Shown piece by piece: positions 32,634 through 43,987 of a stretch of 64,000 nucleotides of DNA; the stretch's first letter is position 1; every line of letters starts with the position of its first letter. The translations under genes and the position numbers were made by a program. Source of the stretch: Lophium mytilinum (lineage: Eukaryota > Ascomycota > Dothideomycetes > Mytilinidiales > Mytilinidiaceae). The stretch is taken from positions 440,155 to 504,154 of the forward strand of contig MU004200.1 in the NCBI GenBank assembly GCA_010093605.1, in the 5' to 3' direction. The notes under the pieces were generated by a model, which had not been told where the DNA came from, did not search any database, and saw only the letters and a list, made by a program, of their open reading frames with translations.

Positions 32634-33881
32634 GGTAGTGGAGATAGCGGAGTAAAAAAGAATTACTATTAGTTGCTAGAATCTAATGATGAGTTTTGAG
32701 AGGCGTGAATAGTTCCGATCTTGCCTTGGGAACAGGAGAAGTGGTAAAGTACCGGCTAGGCTTGGGAGAAAGTAATGAGGGTAGACTTCGCCATTCGTTC
32801 GGTTCGCGGTTGATATAGGTTCGATGTTATCTCGTCGCCCCAGGCCTATCATAGAGCCTCCCTCCGCTTGCAATGGTAATTTGATGTACTTACTTGGCTG
32901 CAGGTACACATCCTCAGCCAAGCGTGCCACCGCCGCCAAAGCGGTTACACATCGGATCCCCGCGAGAACATCTCCCTAACCCTCAATTCCATTAAAAACT
33001 AGACTCCTTCTTAGCTTTCAACAATTCGCTTGCTGTGTTTCAGCCTCGTAGTTCGTTTATTGAACTTCTCCTTGGCTCCCGCATTCGGAGGCATGGCTCT
33101 AAATCTCCGGAACAGATATTCAGGGTTAAGTCGAGCTTGGAGACTATTCCCAATGCCATGTTATTGAATCTATTGGCCCCCAGATGAGCTCCATTAGTTA
33201 AAAATATCCTTACGCTTGGCCGTTGGCGATATTATCGAGGAAGGAAGAATATGAATCCATACTCAACCAGTTCGAGCGTGACGGGCATCGAACATTCTTC
33301 ATCTTTGGTTGTGGGGTTTGGTTGTGGCTGTCGGAGCAATGTTGGTCTAAGGAATGGAAGTGCATCGGGATAGAGGGTGATACAAAGTGTAGGGGTTTTG
33401 GGACTTCGATGATGCTGAGAGATAGATGAATAGAGAGTTACGAGTAGAGAGTAAAGTACTCTTAAAAAAGAAGATAAAGATTTGAAACACAATCGCGCTG
33501 ACAAGAAGGAGATGATCGGAGAATTAGAAGCTTTGTAGATATATCATATTCTATTCTTAGTACTTCTGGAAAATGTTCTGGCGTGTTCTGTTAGGCAGAG
33601 TTAGAATATATGAGATGAAGACCCAATTATCGAGGGAAACCCCAAGTTCTACAAGCTTCTTCATATGGTAAAAAGTATGTAGGAGACAAGTTAAGCAGGA
33701 AGACGTGAATCAATTTAGAGTGGAGTACGAAGTAATCCGGTGCGTTACTATTGGTGGAGATCTTTCCAGGGGTGCCAAAATGCCAAGACTGGAAATAATA
33801 GTTTGCTCGTCATCGCGATTTCGCGACGCGGAACTCAAGTCTTCATACAGTTACGACAATCTATCAGGAGGAGATTCTGGG
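32634..33881. other. Intergenic region, bZIP gene to RSM22
   Basis: No gene recognised in 1.2 kb. The RSM22 frame is open back to 33705, but only the part after 33882 resembles a presequence; the remainder is probably leader. Confidence 0.5.
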
Positions 33882-36269
33882 ATGCTCTCAGCCTCCAAGA
33901 CAATATGCCTGCCATGCAGGCTGAGGCTGCTGGCTTCTGCGAGCCGCTCCGCTGCGCATCCTCTTCTCCCTAAGACCCATACGCAAACCCGCCCATTACG
34001 CTGCTTTGCAGCTGTGGCAAATACTTCTCAACGCAGACGGTTCACTACGACCCCTTACCGATCAATTGAGGTGCCCGAAGCCTCTAAAACTACTCCCGAC
34101 GAAGCCCTACCTTCCCCAGCACCAAGTCCAAGCACAGAAGAATCAGTACGGGCTGCAAGGCGACTACATGGGGACACTTTGCCTAAAGGATACCTAAGCG
34201 AAGAAGAATATGCCGTCTATGAGAGGCTCTATGGTGCTCCTATCTTTACAGAGGAAGTGGAACTAGTTGAGGATGAGGTTGAATTGGTGGCGGATGAGGT
34301 TGAGGGAGAAGAGATCCAAAATCAGGTCTGGCTTAGAGAGCGGGAGGATGGAGAGCTAGAAGAGGTGGAACTGCATAAAGAAATAGATGAGTTTGCCGAA
34401 GAAGCTCTGGAAGAAGGCTCTGAATCCGTAGAAGGCGAATTCGTGGAGGCCGAAGCCGAATTTGGAGACTCCGCGCCAGAGCTCATAAAAGATTATCATC
34501 AGGACATATACGAGAAGACTAGGCTAGCTGAAGCCGAAGCTGATCAGGATGCTGAGGATCTAGAAGAAGGAGAAGAATTCGTGCGCGCACATCCTTTGAC
34601 GGTTGCCGGCCGATTTGCTACATCGCCGTCTACTCTCCATCTGCCGAAGGAAAAGTTCGTCGATCCTACAGCGGCCATTCTGTCTCAAGCGTCACATAAG
34701 CATATCACTCAAGCAGCCCTGAAGATATTTGGTGGTCCGGGACTGCCTCACTCTGCCTCTACAGCTCGTGCGAGCGAGGGCAAGGAGCAGAAAACCATTC
34801 CACTGGACCCATCACAGGAGGAGATGAGCAGCGTTCAAAGCAATGCATACATGGCTGCAGTTATGCCGGGAGTATACGCGACTTCAATGAGCACAATTGT
34901 GGAGGTTCGCCGAAGACTTGGAACAGCTTGGATTGAAGGTCTGATGAAAAAAGAGTCGGGACCGCTCATCCTAGACGCGGGATCAGGAGGCGCAGCCATC
35001 GTTGCCTGGCGAGAGGTGCTGGAAGCCGAGTGGAAACGGATGAACGAGTCTTCTGGTCAAGTCTCGCAGGAACCGGCCCCGTTAGGCAAAGCTACCGTTC
35101 TCACAGCATCTAATGCATTGAAGCTTCGCGCGAGTAGGCTATTGGAAAACACATCATTCATCCCCCGTCTCCCTGACGCTATTCCCCAGAACTATCAAGC
35201 CGTCAAGGGACAACAGAGGAAGGTCTACGACGTCATTATCGCGCCCCATGCACTTTGGCCGCTACGCCAGGAGTACCATCGGAAAGAGCATGTTCAGAGG
35301 CTCTGGTCTCTACTAAATCCCGATGGCGGTGTTCTCATTCTTCTCGAGAAAGGTCTTCCCCGTGGGTTTGAGATTATCGCTTCGGCTCGATCCCTCCTCT
35401 TGGACAAACACATAGCTTCTCCAGATTCAACTGAGTATGAAAACTCACTGCAAGATCAATTATCCGAAACAAAGAACGCTCCAAGGTTCATCAAGAAGGA
35501 GACGGGCATGATTGTTGCGCCATGTACTAATCATTCTACATGCCCGATGTACACAATCCCAGGTGTGAGCCAAGGCAGGAAAGACTTCTGCTATTTCAGT
35601 CAGAGATACATTCGGCCTCCTTATCTACAGCGAATCCACAATGCGCGAGATCGGAATCACGAGGATGTTCAATACAGTTACCTTGCCGTGCAGCGTGGGC
35701 GGGATCAACGGAAGCCGAAACACGACATCTTTGGCAAGGGGTTCTTACAGGGCGATGAGGCAACGAATACGGCGTTCAAGGGACACGAGTTTGTTCAAAA
35801 CGGCGAGTCCGGCGGAGAGGAGGCCACAGGCGAACCGGAACTCGAAACAAACGTGAACGCCCTCTCGCTCCCTCGCCTAGTTGTGCCAGCTATGAAGCGC
35901 CGCGGGCATATCATTCTCGAGGTATGCACCCCATCAGCGAAAATCGAACGATGGACCGTCCCCCGCAGCTTCTCCAAGCAAGCCTTCCGTGACGCGCGCA
36001 AGGCTCGATGGGGCGATCTCTGGGCTCTGGGCGCTAAGACACGGATTGCAAAAACCATTAGGATGGGATTACCGCGGAACGAACAACACAAGAGACCAAA
36101 AAGAAAGATGAGGAGCCAGACAATCGAGATTGGTGTCAATCCATCCGGCAACGTGATCCCAGATGGTATGAAGCTAAAGAAGGATGGCAGGTTGGTAAAA
36201 GATCGAAAGAATTCGAAGACAGGAAGGAAGGGAAGGAAGATGGGGGAAGCGGATTTTTACGCGGACTAA
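33882..36269 (+). CDS. RSM22: Mitochondrial ribosome assembly/small-subunit protein Rsm22 (METTL17 family)
   Basis: Methyltransferase-like protein of mitochondrial small-subunit assembly. A single exon of 795 residues from the ATG at 33882, chosen because it opens an Arg/Ser-rich presequence (MLSASKTICLPCRLRLLASA); an in-frame start at 33780 is less likely. A very acidic segment spans about residues 120-230. The SAM-binding-like motif LDAGSGGAA lies at about 363-372. A Cys cluster, Cys548, Cys554 and Cys570 (APCTNHSTCPMY then DFCYFSQRYIRPP), matches the Fe-S-binding region of the METTL17/Rsm22 family. The C-terminus is strongly basic (KKDGRLVKDRKNSKTGRKGR). The long intronless frame makes the model secure. 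Confidence 0.92.
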   Translation: MLSASKTICLPCRLRLLASASRSAAHPLLPKTHTQTRPLRCFAAVANTSQRRRFTTTPYRSIEVPEASKTTPDEALPSPAPSPSTEESVRAARRLHGDTLPKGYLSEEEYAVYERLYGAPIFTEEVELVEDEVELVADEVEGEEIQNQVWLREREDGELEEVELHKEIDEFAEEALEEGSESVEGEFVEAEAEFGDSAPELIKDYHQDIYEKTRLAEAEADQDAEDLEEGEEFVRAHPLTVAGRFATSPSTLHLPKEKFVDPTAAILSQASHKHITQAALKIFGGPGLPHSASTARASEGKEQKTIPLDPSQEEMSSVQSNAYMAAVMPGVYATSMSTIVEVRRRLGTAWIEGLMKKESGPLILDAGSGGAAIVAWREVLEAEWKRMNESSGQVSQEPAPLGKATVLTASNALKLRASRLLENTSFIPRLPDAIPQNYQAVKGQQRKVYDVIIAPHALWPLRQEYHRKEHVQRLWSLLNPDGGVLILLEKGLPRGFEIIASARSLLLDKHIASPDSTEYENSLQDQLSETKNAPRFIKKETGMIVAPCTNHSTCPMYTIPGVSQGRKDFCYFSQRYIRPPYLQRIHNARDRNHEDVQYSYLAVQRGRDQRKPKHDIFGKGFLQGDEATNTAFKGHEFVQNGESGGEEATGEPELETNVNALSLPRLVVPAMKRRGHIILEVCTPSAKIERWTVPRSFSKQAFRDARKARWGDLWALGAKTRIAKTIRMGLPRNEQHKRPKRKMRSQTIEIGVNPSGNVIPDGMKLKKDGRLVKDRKNSKTGRKGRKMGEADFYAD

Positions 36270-36787
36270 GATAAGACGGTAAGAATTGTAAATGTAGGTT
36301 CAGTGTATACGATATTGTACTAGAAAAGGCATATGGGTCCGGATGAAAAGGCGTTCTGGACTAGAGAGTCCGGGGCCAGGATCTAAACAAAGATGCGAGA
36401 TCTCCACCCAATGGGGAAATAGACGAAAGTACGCCTCTGTATACAACAACCTTTCAGCTCATGAATCCATCGAAACGTCCCAAACATGATACCTATGTTG
36501 ACCGCCAATAGTGGAGCTAGCTTCAATGTCTTCAGAGGATCTGGAGCAGCCAGGTCACACGTCCACTCTGTGAACTACTGTTTACCACCGCCTGAGGTGG
36601 CCTGTCAAGGTGTCAGGCGTACCAAATGATACGGTCGTGATTACCGAGAGTATATGGAGGATCTTCTGACAGTGCCAGGCAAGTGCAATCCTAGGATAAT
36701 ACGTACATGCAAAAGAGCTATGGACACCCTCCTCTCGCCCAGTCTCCTACACCCTCTTTATCCTCATATTCTTCTCTTACGTCCACA
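36270..36787. other. Intergenic region, RSM22 to peroxygenase
   Basis: Nothing recognisable. An in-frame ATG-less extension of the peroxygenase frame reaches 36707 but adds no signal-peptide feature. Confidence 0.5.
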
Positions 36788-37833
36788 ATGGCGCGTATCC
36801 GCCTACGCTCTCGCATCCATAGCATCTTCAATTTCCTCCTCAGTTTATTGTTGTGTACCGGTTCATCCACCGGCCTCCATACGCTCCCGCTACTTCTTCT
36901 CCCACCTCTCGTCGCTTCAACCACCTCACCCGACTTTCTCAACTGGCATTCACCACAGCCAGGGGACCTCCGAGGCCCTTGTCCAGGCCTCAACGCCCTC
37001 GCAAATCATGCCCTCATCCCACGCAACGGTCGGAACCTCTCTATCCCCCTCCTCGTCGACACTCTCGGCTCTATCTTCAACTTAAGCCCCGAACTCGCCC
37101 GCATCGTCTCACTCGGCGGCGTAGCACTTGGCCCTGGCAATGGCACCTTCTCCCTCTTAGACTTGAACAAGCACAATGGGATCGAGCACGACGGGTCACT
37201 CTCACGGGCAGACTATAACCTCGGAGGCGACAATTTCTCCTTCAACCCGGCCATCTTTGCGTCATACATGCGGTGGTTTGAGGGTTCGGAGACTGTCAGT
37301 CTCAACGCGGCGGCGGCGGCGAGGCTGAGCAGGGTACAGACGGAGAGGTTCAGGAATGGGGCATTTGTGTATGGCCCCAGTCAGCAGTTCAGCTCGTACC
37401 TTGAGTCTGCAATTTTAAGGCTCACGATGGTCGATCCGGCGGACGGGGGTACGAAGGTGGAGTTTTTGAGGACACTTTTTGGTATGTTTCATTATCTTGG
37501 GCTTCGCTGAAGAAGAGGTACTAATGGGGTTGGGTAGAGGAAGAAAGGTTGCCGTTTAAAGAAGGCTGGCGTCCGCCAAAGGCACAGATCAATGGCGCGA
37601 GTCTGGCGAATACGATACTGCAGCTTGCACTCGCCACACCGGCCCAGAATGTGCCATGGGACTTGACGGACTTGTATGTGGCTGGTCTAGGGCGAAGGGG
37701 GCCGGAGGGGGGATCGAATCGTGATAGTAGAGCGCAGTAAGTTTTGTGTCTGTTACTGGTTCAAGGCGCTAACGAAATTGATAGTCAATATTTCCTTTCG
37801 TGGCACCTACCTGGGGCGGACCTCTTCGTATAG
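36788..37833 (+). CDS. Secreted haem-thiolate peroxidase (chloroperoxidase / unspecific peroxygenase family)
   Basis: Uses H2O2 to oxygenate or halogenate organic substrates outside the cell. Exons are 36788-37481, 37538-37736 and 37785-37833, encoding 313 residues. The N-terminus is basic then hydrophobic, a signal peptide or anchor (about 1-45, with FNFLLSLLL and LLLLPPLV). The haem-ligand motif PCPGLNALANHALIPRNG is at 64-81 with Cys65 as thiolate ligand. EHDGSLSR at 133-140 supplies the Glu-His-Asp motif of the family. The last intron (GTAAGT...GCTAAC...GATAG) adds HQYFLSWHLPGADLFV; without it the protein would stop at 37738-37740 after SRAQ. Short-type family size fits. Confidence 0.87.
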
Positions 37834-38031
37834 AAGCCCACACTCACGCCCTAACATGAGCCTCTAAGAGTCCCTCATTCTCATGTCTACTTCCTTGCCG
37901 CTATAAGAGGTGCCTCAACCGACTTACAGGAGTAATCAGGATCAAGAAGATTTGATTATTCAGTAAGCTGGCTGAGCCACCTCGCACTGCGCTTGCTTCA
38001 AGATTTTCTAGTTTTGACTCAATATAAATAA

Positions 38032-39391
38032 TCATACCATATTTCTTGTCGCAATCCGCGGCATCTCAAATGCTTTCCCGCCTCCATTCTCTAGTATATT
38101 CTCCGTGCTCTCCGTATCACTACTCGCCGCCCTCGGCATCCTACCGCCTCCACTCTTCACCCCCGGCGTCATCGGAAATCTCCCCGATGCGCTCACACTC
38201 GCACCGCCCTTCCCCTCCGTTCCTTTTCCTCTCCTTCCTCCCCCAGCACTGCTACTCCCGCCCTCCGAGCCCCCATTCTCATTTGACCGTATATACCCCT
38301 GCCTCCGACTGCTATTACTACTACTCCGCCGCTGCCGTTCCGACCGTGAGCAATAACACAGCAGCGGCTTCAAGGGGGCAGCGAGCAGCAGATTATCGCG
38401 ACCTGGATCTCGACCACGAACCATATGCCCCTGGGACGGCGTCGAAGGAGGGGTCCTTCCTGGTCGTGAAGACGTCGATGGATTGAAGGCGAATCATGCC
38501 CGCAACGCAGCTGAAAGCGCCCATGCTGAAGATGAGGACGAGACCGGCTTTTTCGCGCTTAGGGCGGTGGACGTAGAGGAGGGTGCGGCTGGGGAGGATG
38601 GTGATCTATATGTCGGTGGCTATGTTGAAGCTGGCGGTTACTGGATAGGGCCCAGTTAGGAAGGGGACGGGAGATGGATGGGAGACGGACGAGAGAGGGA
38701 GGAGAAACGAATGGAAAAGCTTGAAAGACATACTGTAGAAGAAGATGGTGCGGTTTATGCAGGTCCCTTTGACTTGGCCGGTGATGTCCCAGGCTTTGCG
38801 AATGGGCTGGCATTGGGCGAGGACGATAATGATGCACATAATAGTGTAGGTTGTCAAGAAGTAGATTATCCACAGGCAGGCTCTGCGCAAGAACTGATGT
38901 GTGGCTTGTGGGTTCCATCAGACATATTCTTGCAGAGAAGGCGCAAAAGCTTACTAAACCGCAGATAGAGAAATAGAATCGAGAGTTTCCCCATGAATAC
39001 AGTAACGTAGTAGGTAACCTCAATGGCCAGAGTGTCCTTGAGAATAGCAATCATGTCGGCTGGTTCAAGGGAGATAGACACTTTGCCCATGCCGTGCTTC
39101 CGGGCTATTATGGTTTCCACGAGAAGTCCTATACTGCCTATCCAAGCTACGGCCATGATCCAATCATCTATGCCGACATTGCAGACGATGATTTGGCGAG
39201 AGATCATTCGCGCGATTAGTATCATGGCTGTGATATATTAGTCAAAAGTCCATGCAATGCCTATGGGCTTCAATCGTTCAAGGGAAGCTGAATGCAGAAA
39301 CCTAGTGCTCACAGCCCAATATAGTCATAACCACCGGTATAACCAGAAGCTCTACCCGCGTATGAGCAACCTCCGACTGATGATGCCCCAT
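38032..39391 (-). pseudogene. Fungal rhodopsin-domain (Pth11-like) integral membrane protein, apparently broken
   Basis: A family of seven-helix fungal membrane proteins of mostly unknown ligand. Readable exons are 39391-39313, 39227-38955 and 38904-38734, with a fourth from 38640. The spliced start is MGHHQSEVAHTRVELLVIPV and typical segments follow: VGIDDWIMAVAWIGSIGL, GMGKVSISLEP, FLYLRF, QCQPIRKAWD, GTCINR and SFNIATDI. At SFNIATDI the expected Trp codon is TAG (38608-38606). Downstream homology continues in frame (ITILPSRTLLYVHRPKREKAGL), then appears to change frame near 38430 (before VEIQVAIICCSLPP) and again near 38375 (LKPLLCYCS). Two to three lesions suggest a pseudogene; assembly error or an unseen intron are alternatives. 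Confidence 0.75.
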
Positions 39392-42300
39392 CTTTTCGTC
39401 AAGGCTTCACCAGAATCCCCAGATCCAAACTATCGGAATATCCAACACACGTGGAGCCTCCAGCACGAGTGAGAAAAGGACCGAGGACGAAATAATAACG
39501 ATCCCCCGGAAAGCGCCCAGCAGCGCTTGCTTCCTTAAAAAGAAACTCCACGAGCCATAACGCCCAAGATGCACCACTTCAAGAGAGTAATTGAATTCGC
39601 CCGGTGTCTCGGATCGAGAACTATAGGGTGTGCTACTGTATTATCATCAATCTGTTAACGCTCCGAACCCTGAACGCTGAGCGGACCATATAGCCGTTGT
39701 GGCGGCTGTCCCCGCGTGGAGGATGATAGACTGGGGGATGGTCCGATCCGAACCATTCGCGGTGGTGCTGTTCGATTGCTTCCCAGACTGACTTGCTTCA
39801 GATCGAGTCAGGCACGGACGATGGCCTGGAATGGCCATGTGGCGACGAGCTCTAGCGAATGCAGCCCTAGGCTTCGATCTGGGGTACCGCGTCGCTGGGA
39901 TGCCCTGGCGATCAAGTTAGATTATTCTCATGCTTGTAGGGACCGGTATTGCACCGTTGTAGAGACAGGCTTTACAGCGCGAGGAGGCTTTCGCGGTTCC
40001 TTGTGAGCATCTGTGGAACATTCCATTGCATGTACGACATGTTACGGGTTCCGAAAGGGTAGAAGTGCTGCCGTCTCTGGTGCTGCAAGGTATCGATCAA
40101 GCGATGTGCCGTTTACTACAAATGAATAATCTAGACGGCTCGTTAAAGTTGAATAGTACAACGCGATAGCTATCCATACACCACTAAGCCATAAGTATGG
40201 GCACCCCTTGCACCCGCTTGGTGTACACCGATAAGCCTTTGAAACTTTTGATCGGACGCGAAGGCCAAGGTAGTGGAGATTGGGCTACCTTTTGACCATG
40301 CTATCGCCTGCTGCCTAAAGCACTCTTTACAGTGGTATCCATCGAGCAAGAATAGAGCCGGAACAGTGAGACATCCACGTGCTCAAACTCATGCCCTGGC
40401 AATGTAGTACACAGACGCACCACAGCAAGAATTGATGCGCAGGCTGTTCAACATCAGGCTTTGGAGCCGATCCTCCAATTCTATTCCCGGCATGGTATGA
40501 GCGCATACAGTGATAACAGAGCCAAACTAGAGAACCCTAGGTCATCAGTTGTGGTTTGAACAACGAACCGTAATCAGTGTAATAACGCGGTAGTATGACG
40601 TTTCAGAGATTTCGCCGCGTTTTCCTGTGTCCATGCTATCTTGAGTCTTGAACTAACGAAATGGTTTTCAAAAATGAGAAAAGCTTTCTAGCTACATGAC
40701 TGCAAATAAATGACGTAAACAGTGCTGAAACGGAACCGATGTGGCTACCTACTTCACTATTTGGGTGATGTACTACCTATTGAAGGGAAATGAGAACGCC
40801 ATTGCACAGATTAAGCGAACAAAGCTCACCGACCTACTCACACCAAGCGCTACTGAGTATCTCTGACTAGAGACTGTCTTTTTCCGTGAAATACATCAAC
40901 ATCCAGCGCGAACGACGCTTGATGTGCGCCCAGAGACTTTCGTCTCAGTGTCGATTAAGAATTCACCCCGTCTTGGACCGCCACACATATCCGTCCCATC
41001 AGATACCAGACAGACAAACAAACCTCACACTTGGACCTCTCATCTGTTGAAAATCGGGTGGTTGGGCTCAGCGCTAGCCCGCCCCCCCTTATTAGCCCCC
41101 TCCCCGCCTTCTCCCTTTGCTCATACATACAGCCTACGTACATCGTACAATACAACAATTAATGCATTCATTCAAGCTTCCTCTTCTCTATCTCAACATC
41201 GTCACCGAGTCGGTTTCTCTTTTACCGCTCATTGAACCACACTAGAGTCTTTTGAAATTGCGAGGAGTAGCTAATCGGTACCTTTGGGGGCTGTAATCTA
41301 CATGGTTGACCGTGCTTGCCTTTTTTCGATAGTACGTTATGGAGCCGTTCCTACTGGGGATGAAATCCAGAGCTGGGTTGAATACGTTATCAGAGGGTAA
41401 ATTTGCACAAATGGAACAAAGGCTGTGACGTCCTTCAGATCACCTGAAATATGCGTGAAGTTTCCATGTAAGAGATGACATGGCTTCGTCAGGCGACGTG
41501 CCAAGACAGTTTTGATGCCTATCTGTGCAGATTGTCAGGTGATACAAGGCACAAAATCGGGATGTTGAATGCGTCTAGTTGTGCACGCAAGTACCACGTG
41601 AATACGTGCCTCTAAGTCTGGTACGCTAAAGCTAAGTTTCGCGCTTAATTGAACCTCACACCGCCAGGAAGCTGGTACTTTTCGGACATCCCTCTTTTCG
41701 AAGCGGAATAAGCATGCTTAGAATATTTTGACGGCTAAGAGGCTGCTCTCCGATATCGGCAAGCACTCGAGATAGCGCCCGCAGCTAGTATGGGCCGGGC
41801 CGCAAGTGACCCTTCAAGTCTCAACTTAATCCGGACGAGCTATCAGGCTGACCACGCTGCCACAGGAGAAGCAGTTGTAGCATCTAGCAGACACATAAAT
41901 CGGTTCGGGCCTATATTCTATAGCGCCTCGATGCTTAAGGTTAGGGAGATCCAGCTGGCGCATTGAGGGTCAGCCTTCTCATTTGTCCAATTATAGGATC
42001 CCTACGCCCCGCCAGCACACGCACCGCCGCGTTGTTGCCTGAATGCCTGAATGCATGAATGCCCAAGAAGTTCACGTTTTCAATCCTCCAACGATGCGTG
42101 ATGTGTGGTATGGAGTAAATTGCAGCAGATCGGACATCATTAGTGGTTGCTGTGTATGGTCAACAAAACTTTAGGCCCGCGGAATCCATGGGTGGAGTGT
42201 GAACAAAGGGTGCCGAAGAGTTTTGGCGGGGCGTAAAGTTGGGGCGGACGAGCGAATGCCCTGGTCCTTTTCTAACTCACAGGTGGATGCGGCTGCTGAC

Positions 42301-43987
42301 AAGTACGTAGATTCAATGACGTCGGGCCACCTTTTGGCCAACATCGACTGGAAACAACCCCTGCTACCGCCCTCGAGGGCGCCGCCCCCCTGTTTGATGC
42401 TAGAACACGTCCACCGTGCTGCCAGCAACTCTCCTTCCTGCCAATCATAAGAACAAGCTTAGATCGCAATGGGCCAGCTGACGTTCAGGAATCCGGGTTC
42501 ACTCAGCACAACACCTGGCGCACGCCCCTTGCTACCAATCGCAGGCCTCCGAGCGCGTCGCAAACGATTCTCTCCCAATGCTTTAATCGCCGTAGCTCAG
42601 TGTCTCATTGCCTTTAGAGCTATCTGGAATAGTACGTATTAAAGATATCAGATCTTGGCGACGCGTTTGTCAAGAACTTGGCCATTTGCATGTCGTGTAG
42701 ACACGGAATGCGCCCTCAGAACATTGCCTGGAAAGTGTTGCTGAAGCATGGCGACAGCTGGCGCATCTACGACCTAAGTTTTGATCAAATCAGAGATTCG
42801 AGCAGGCCATGAAGTATGTTCCCCGACGCTCGCCGCTGGATCCTCCAATCAAATAAGTAGATAGCTTGTCACCACCAATCGCCACGCCGGTGAATCGTTT
42901 CTACGTTTCCCCGCCCTCAGTCTCTGCGTGCACCTTTCTTCTCTAGCCGGCATCGAGCACCTTTCCGCGGTGCACACCACACCAAGCCATCCCTCTCGTC
43001 CTCTATCCTCTACGGGATATTTCTTTCCAGCTTCATTTGGAGAGTGGTGCACTAAGCTGTCACTGCTGTGCCGAACTGTGGTGCTGCACCACTCACCACT
43101 CACCACACATGTGGCCGACGTCTGCTCCTCTCTTTCTGCCCACCACTGTCTCGACCTCCGCCTTCTAGCAAACGGTCACTCCATCACCCTGCTAGGCTTG
43201 GGCGAGGTTTCCCTGAGTGACCTTCATCGTCGAGGTATCTTCATCATCCATCTTTCCCCACCGCCTTGCAAGCCTTCTCCACCGCCTTCACATCAACCTC
43301 GTGAGCTGATCAATCCTGTGCGATTCTTCAGATCTTGCTCATTCTTTTTAGAACAGACTCGACGTTGCAAGACACCTAAATCAACCTCACCAGTTACCAC
43401 CGATCCTCTACTGGACCCACTGCTGCTGCGTGTTCCGTTGCTTCTCCGCTATTCCCTCCACCTCCACCTCGATCTTGTGGCAGGCTGTAGTCTCTTTGAA
43501 GGGCTCCGTGCTCTCTCTTGGGTTATTTGGGTCGTATGAAGCTGCATTTGCGACGCCTTCATGTGGTCTTGACTTCAAAATCCGCCCCGCGAGCCCGCTA
43601 GTCTTGACGGCGTCTGTGCGACCGCAGCCTATACCCATACCTTTGTACCCCTGCCGATACTCCGCATAAATTGGTGTCGAATAGGGCTATAGCTAGAATA
43701 CCTGATGGGACGGGTGTGCTTTCTCCAGCATTACTCCCGAATCGTCGCTCTGAGGGCGGCCGATACCATCTAGAAAGCGTAGTACCAGCGACGTTACACT
43801 AGATCACATTGAACGTACGCGCGCCTACCTCGCTCTCGCATCCATTTTCTACCCTAGCTACCACACTACAGTATTCATACCGTTAAGGTTCTGACTAAGT
43901 CAGACTTCGAACGTCCCTACCGTAAGCTTGAAATCGCTGGGTACGGCCGCCCTCCCCTCTTGGTCAGTGCACGATTCTTCCCCAAAG
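39392..43987. other. Gene-poor region of about 4.6 kb
   Basis: No open frame resembles a known protein. 41050-41110 has a C-rich run, and 42900-43600 is pyrimidine-rich with repeated CACCAC/TCCACC phrases; this resembles a long 5' leader and its open frame (42928-43539) is probably a composition effect. Base composition is not markedly AT-rich, so no strong RIP signature is apparent by eye. Confidence 0.45.

Noticed and set aside
42928-43539. 203-codon open frame
   Set aside because: Pyrimidine-rich sequence gives a Leu/Ser/Pro/His-rich translation; more like a long leader than a protein.
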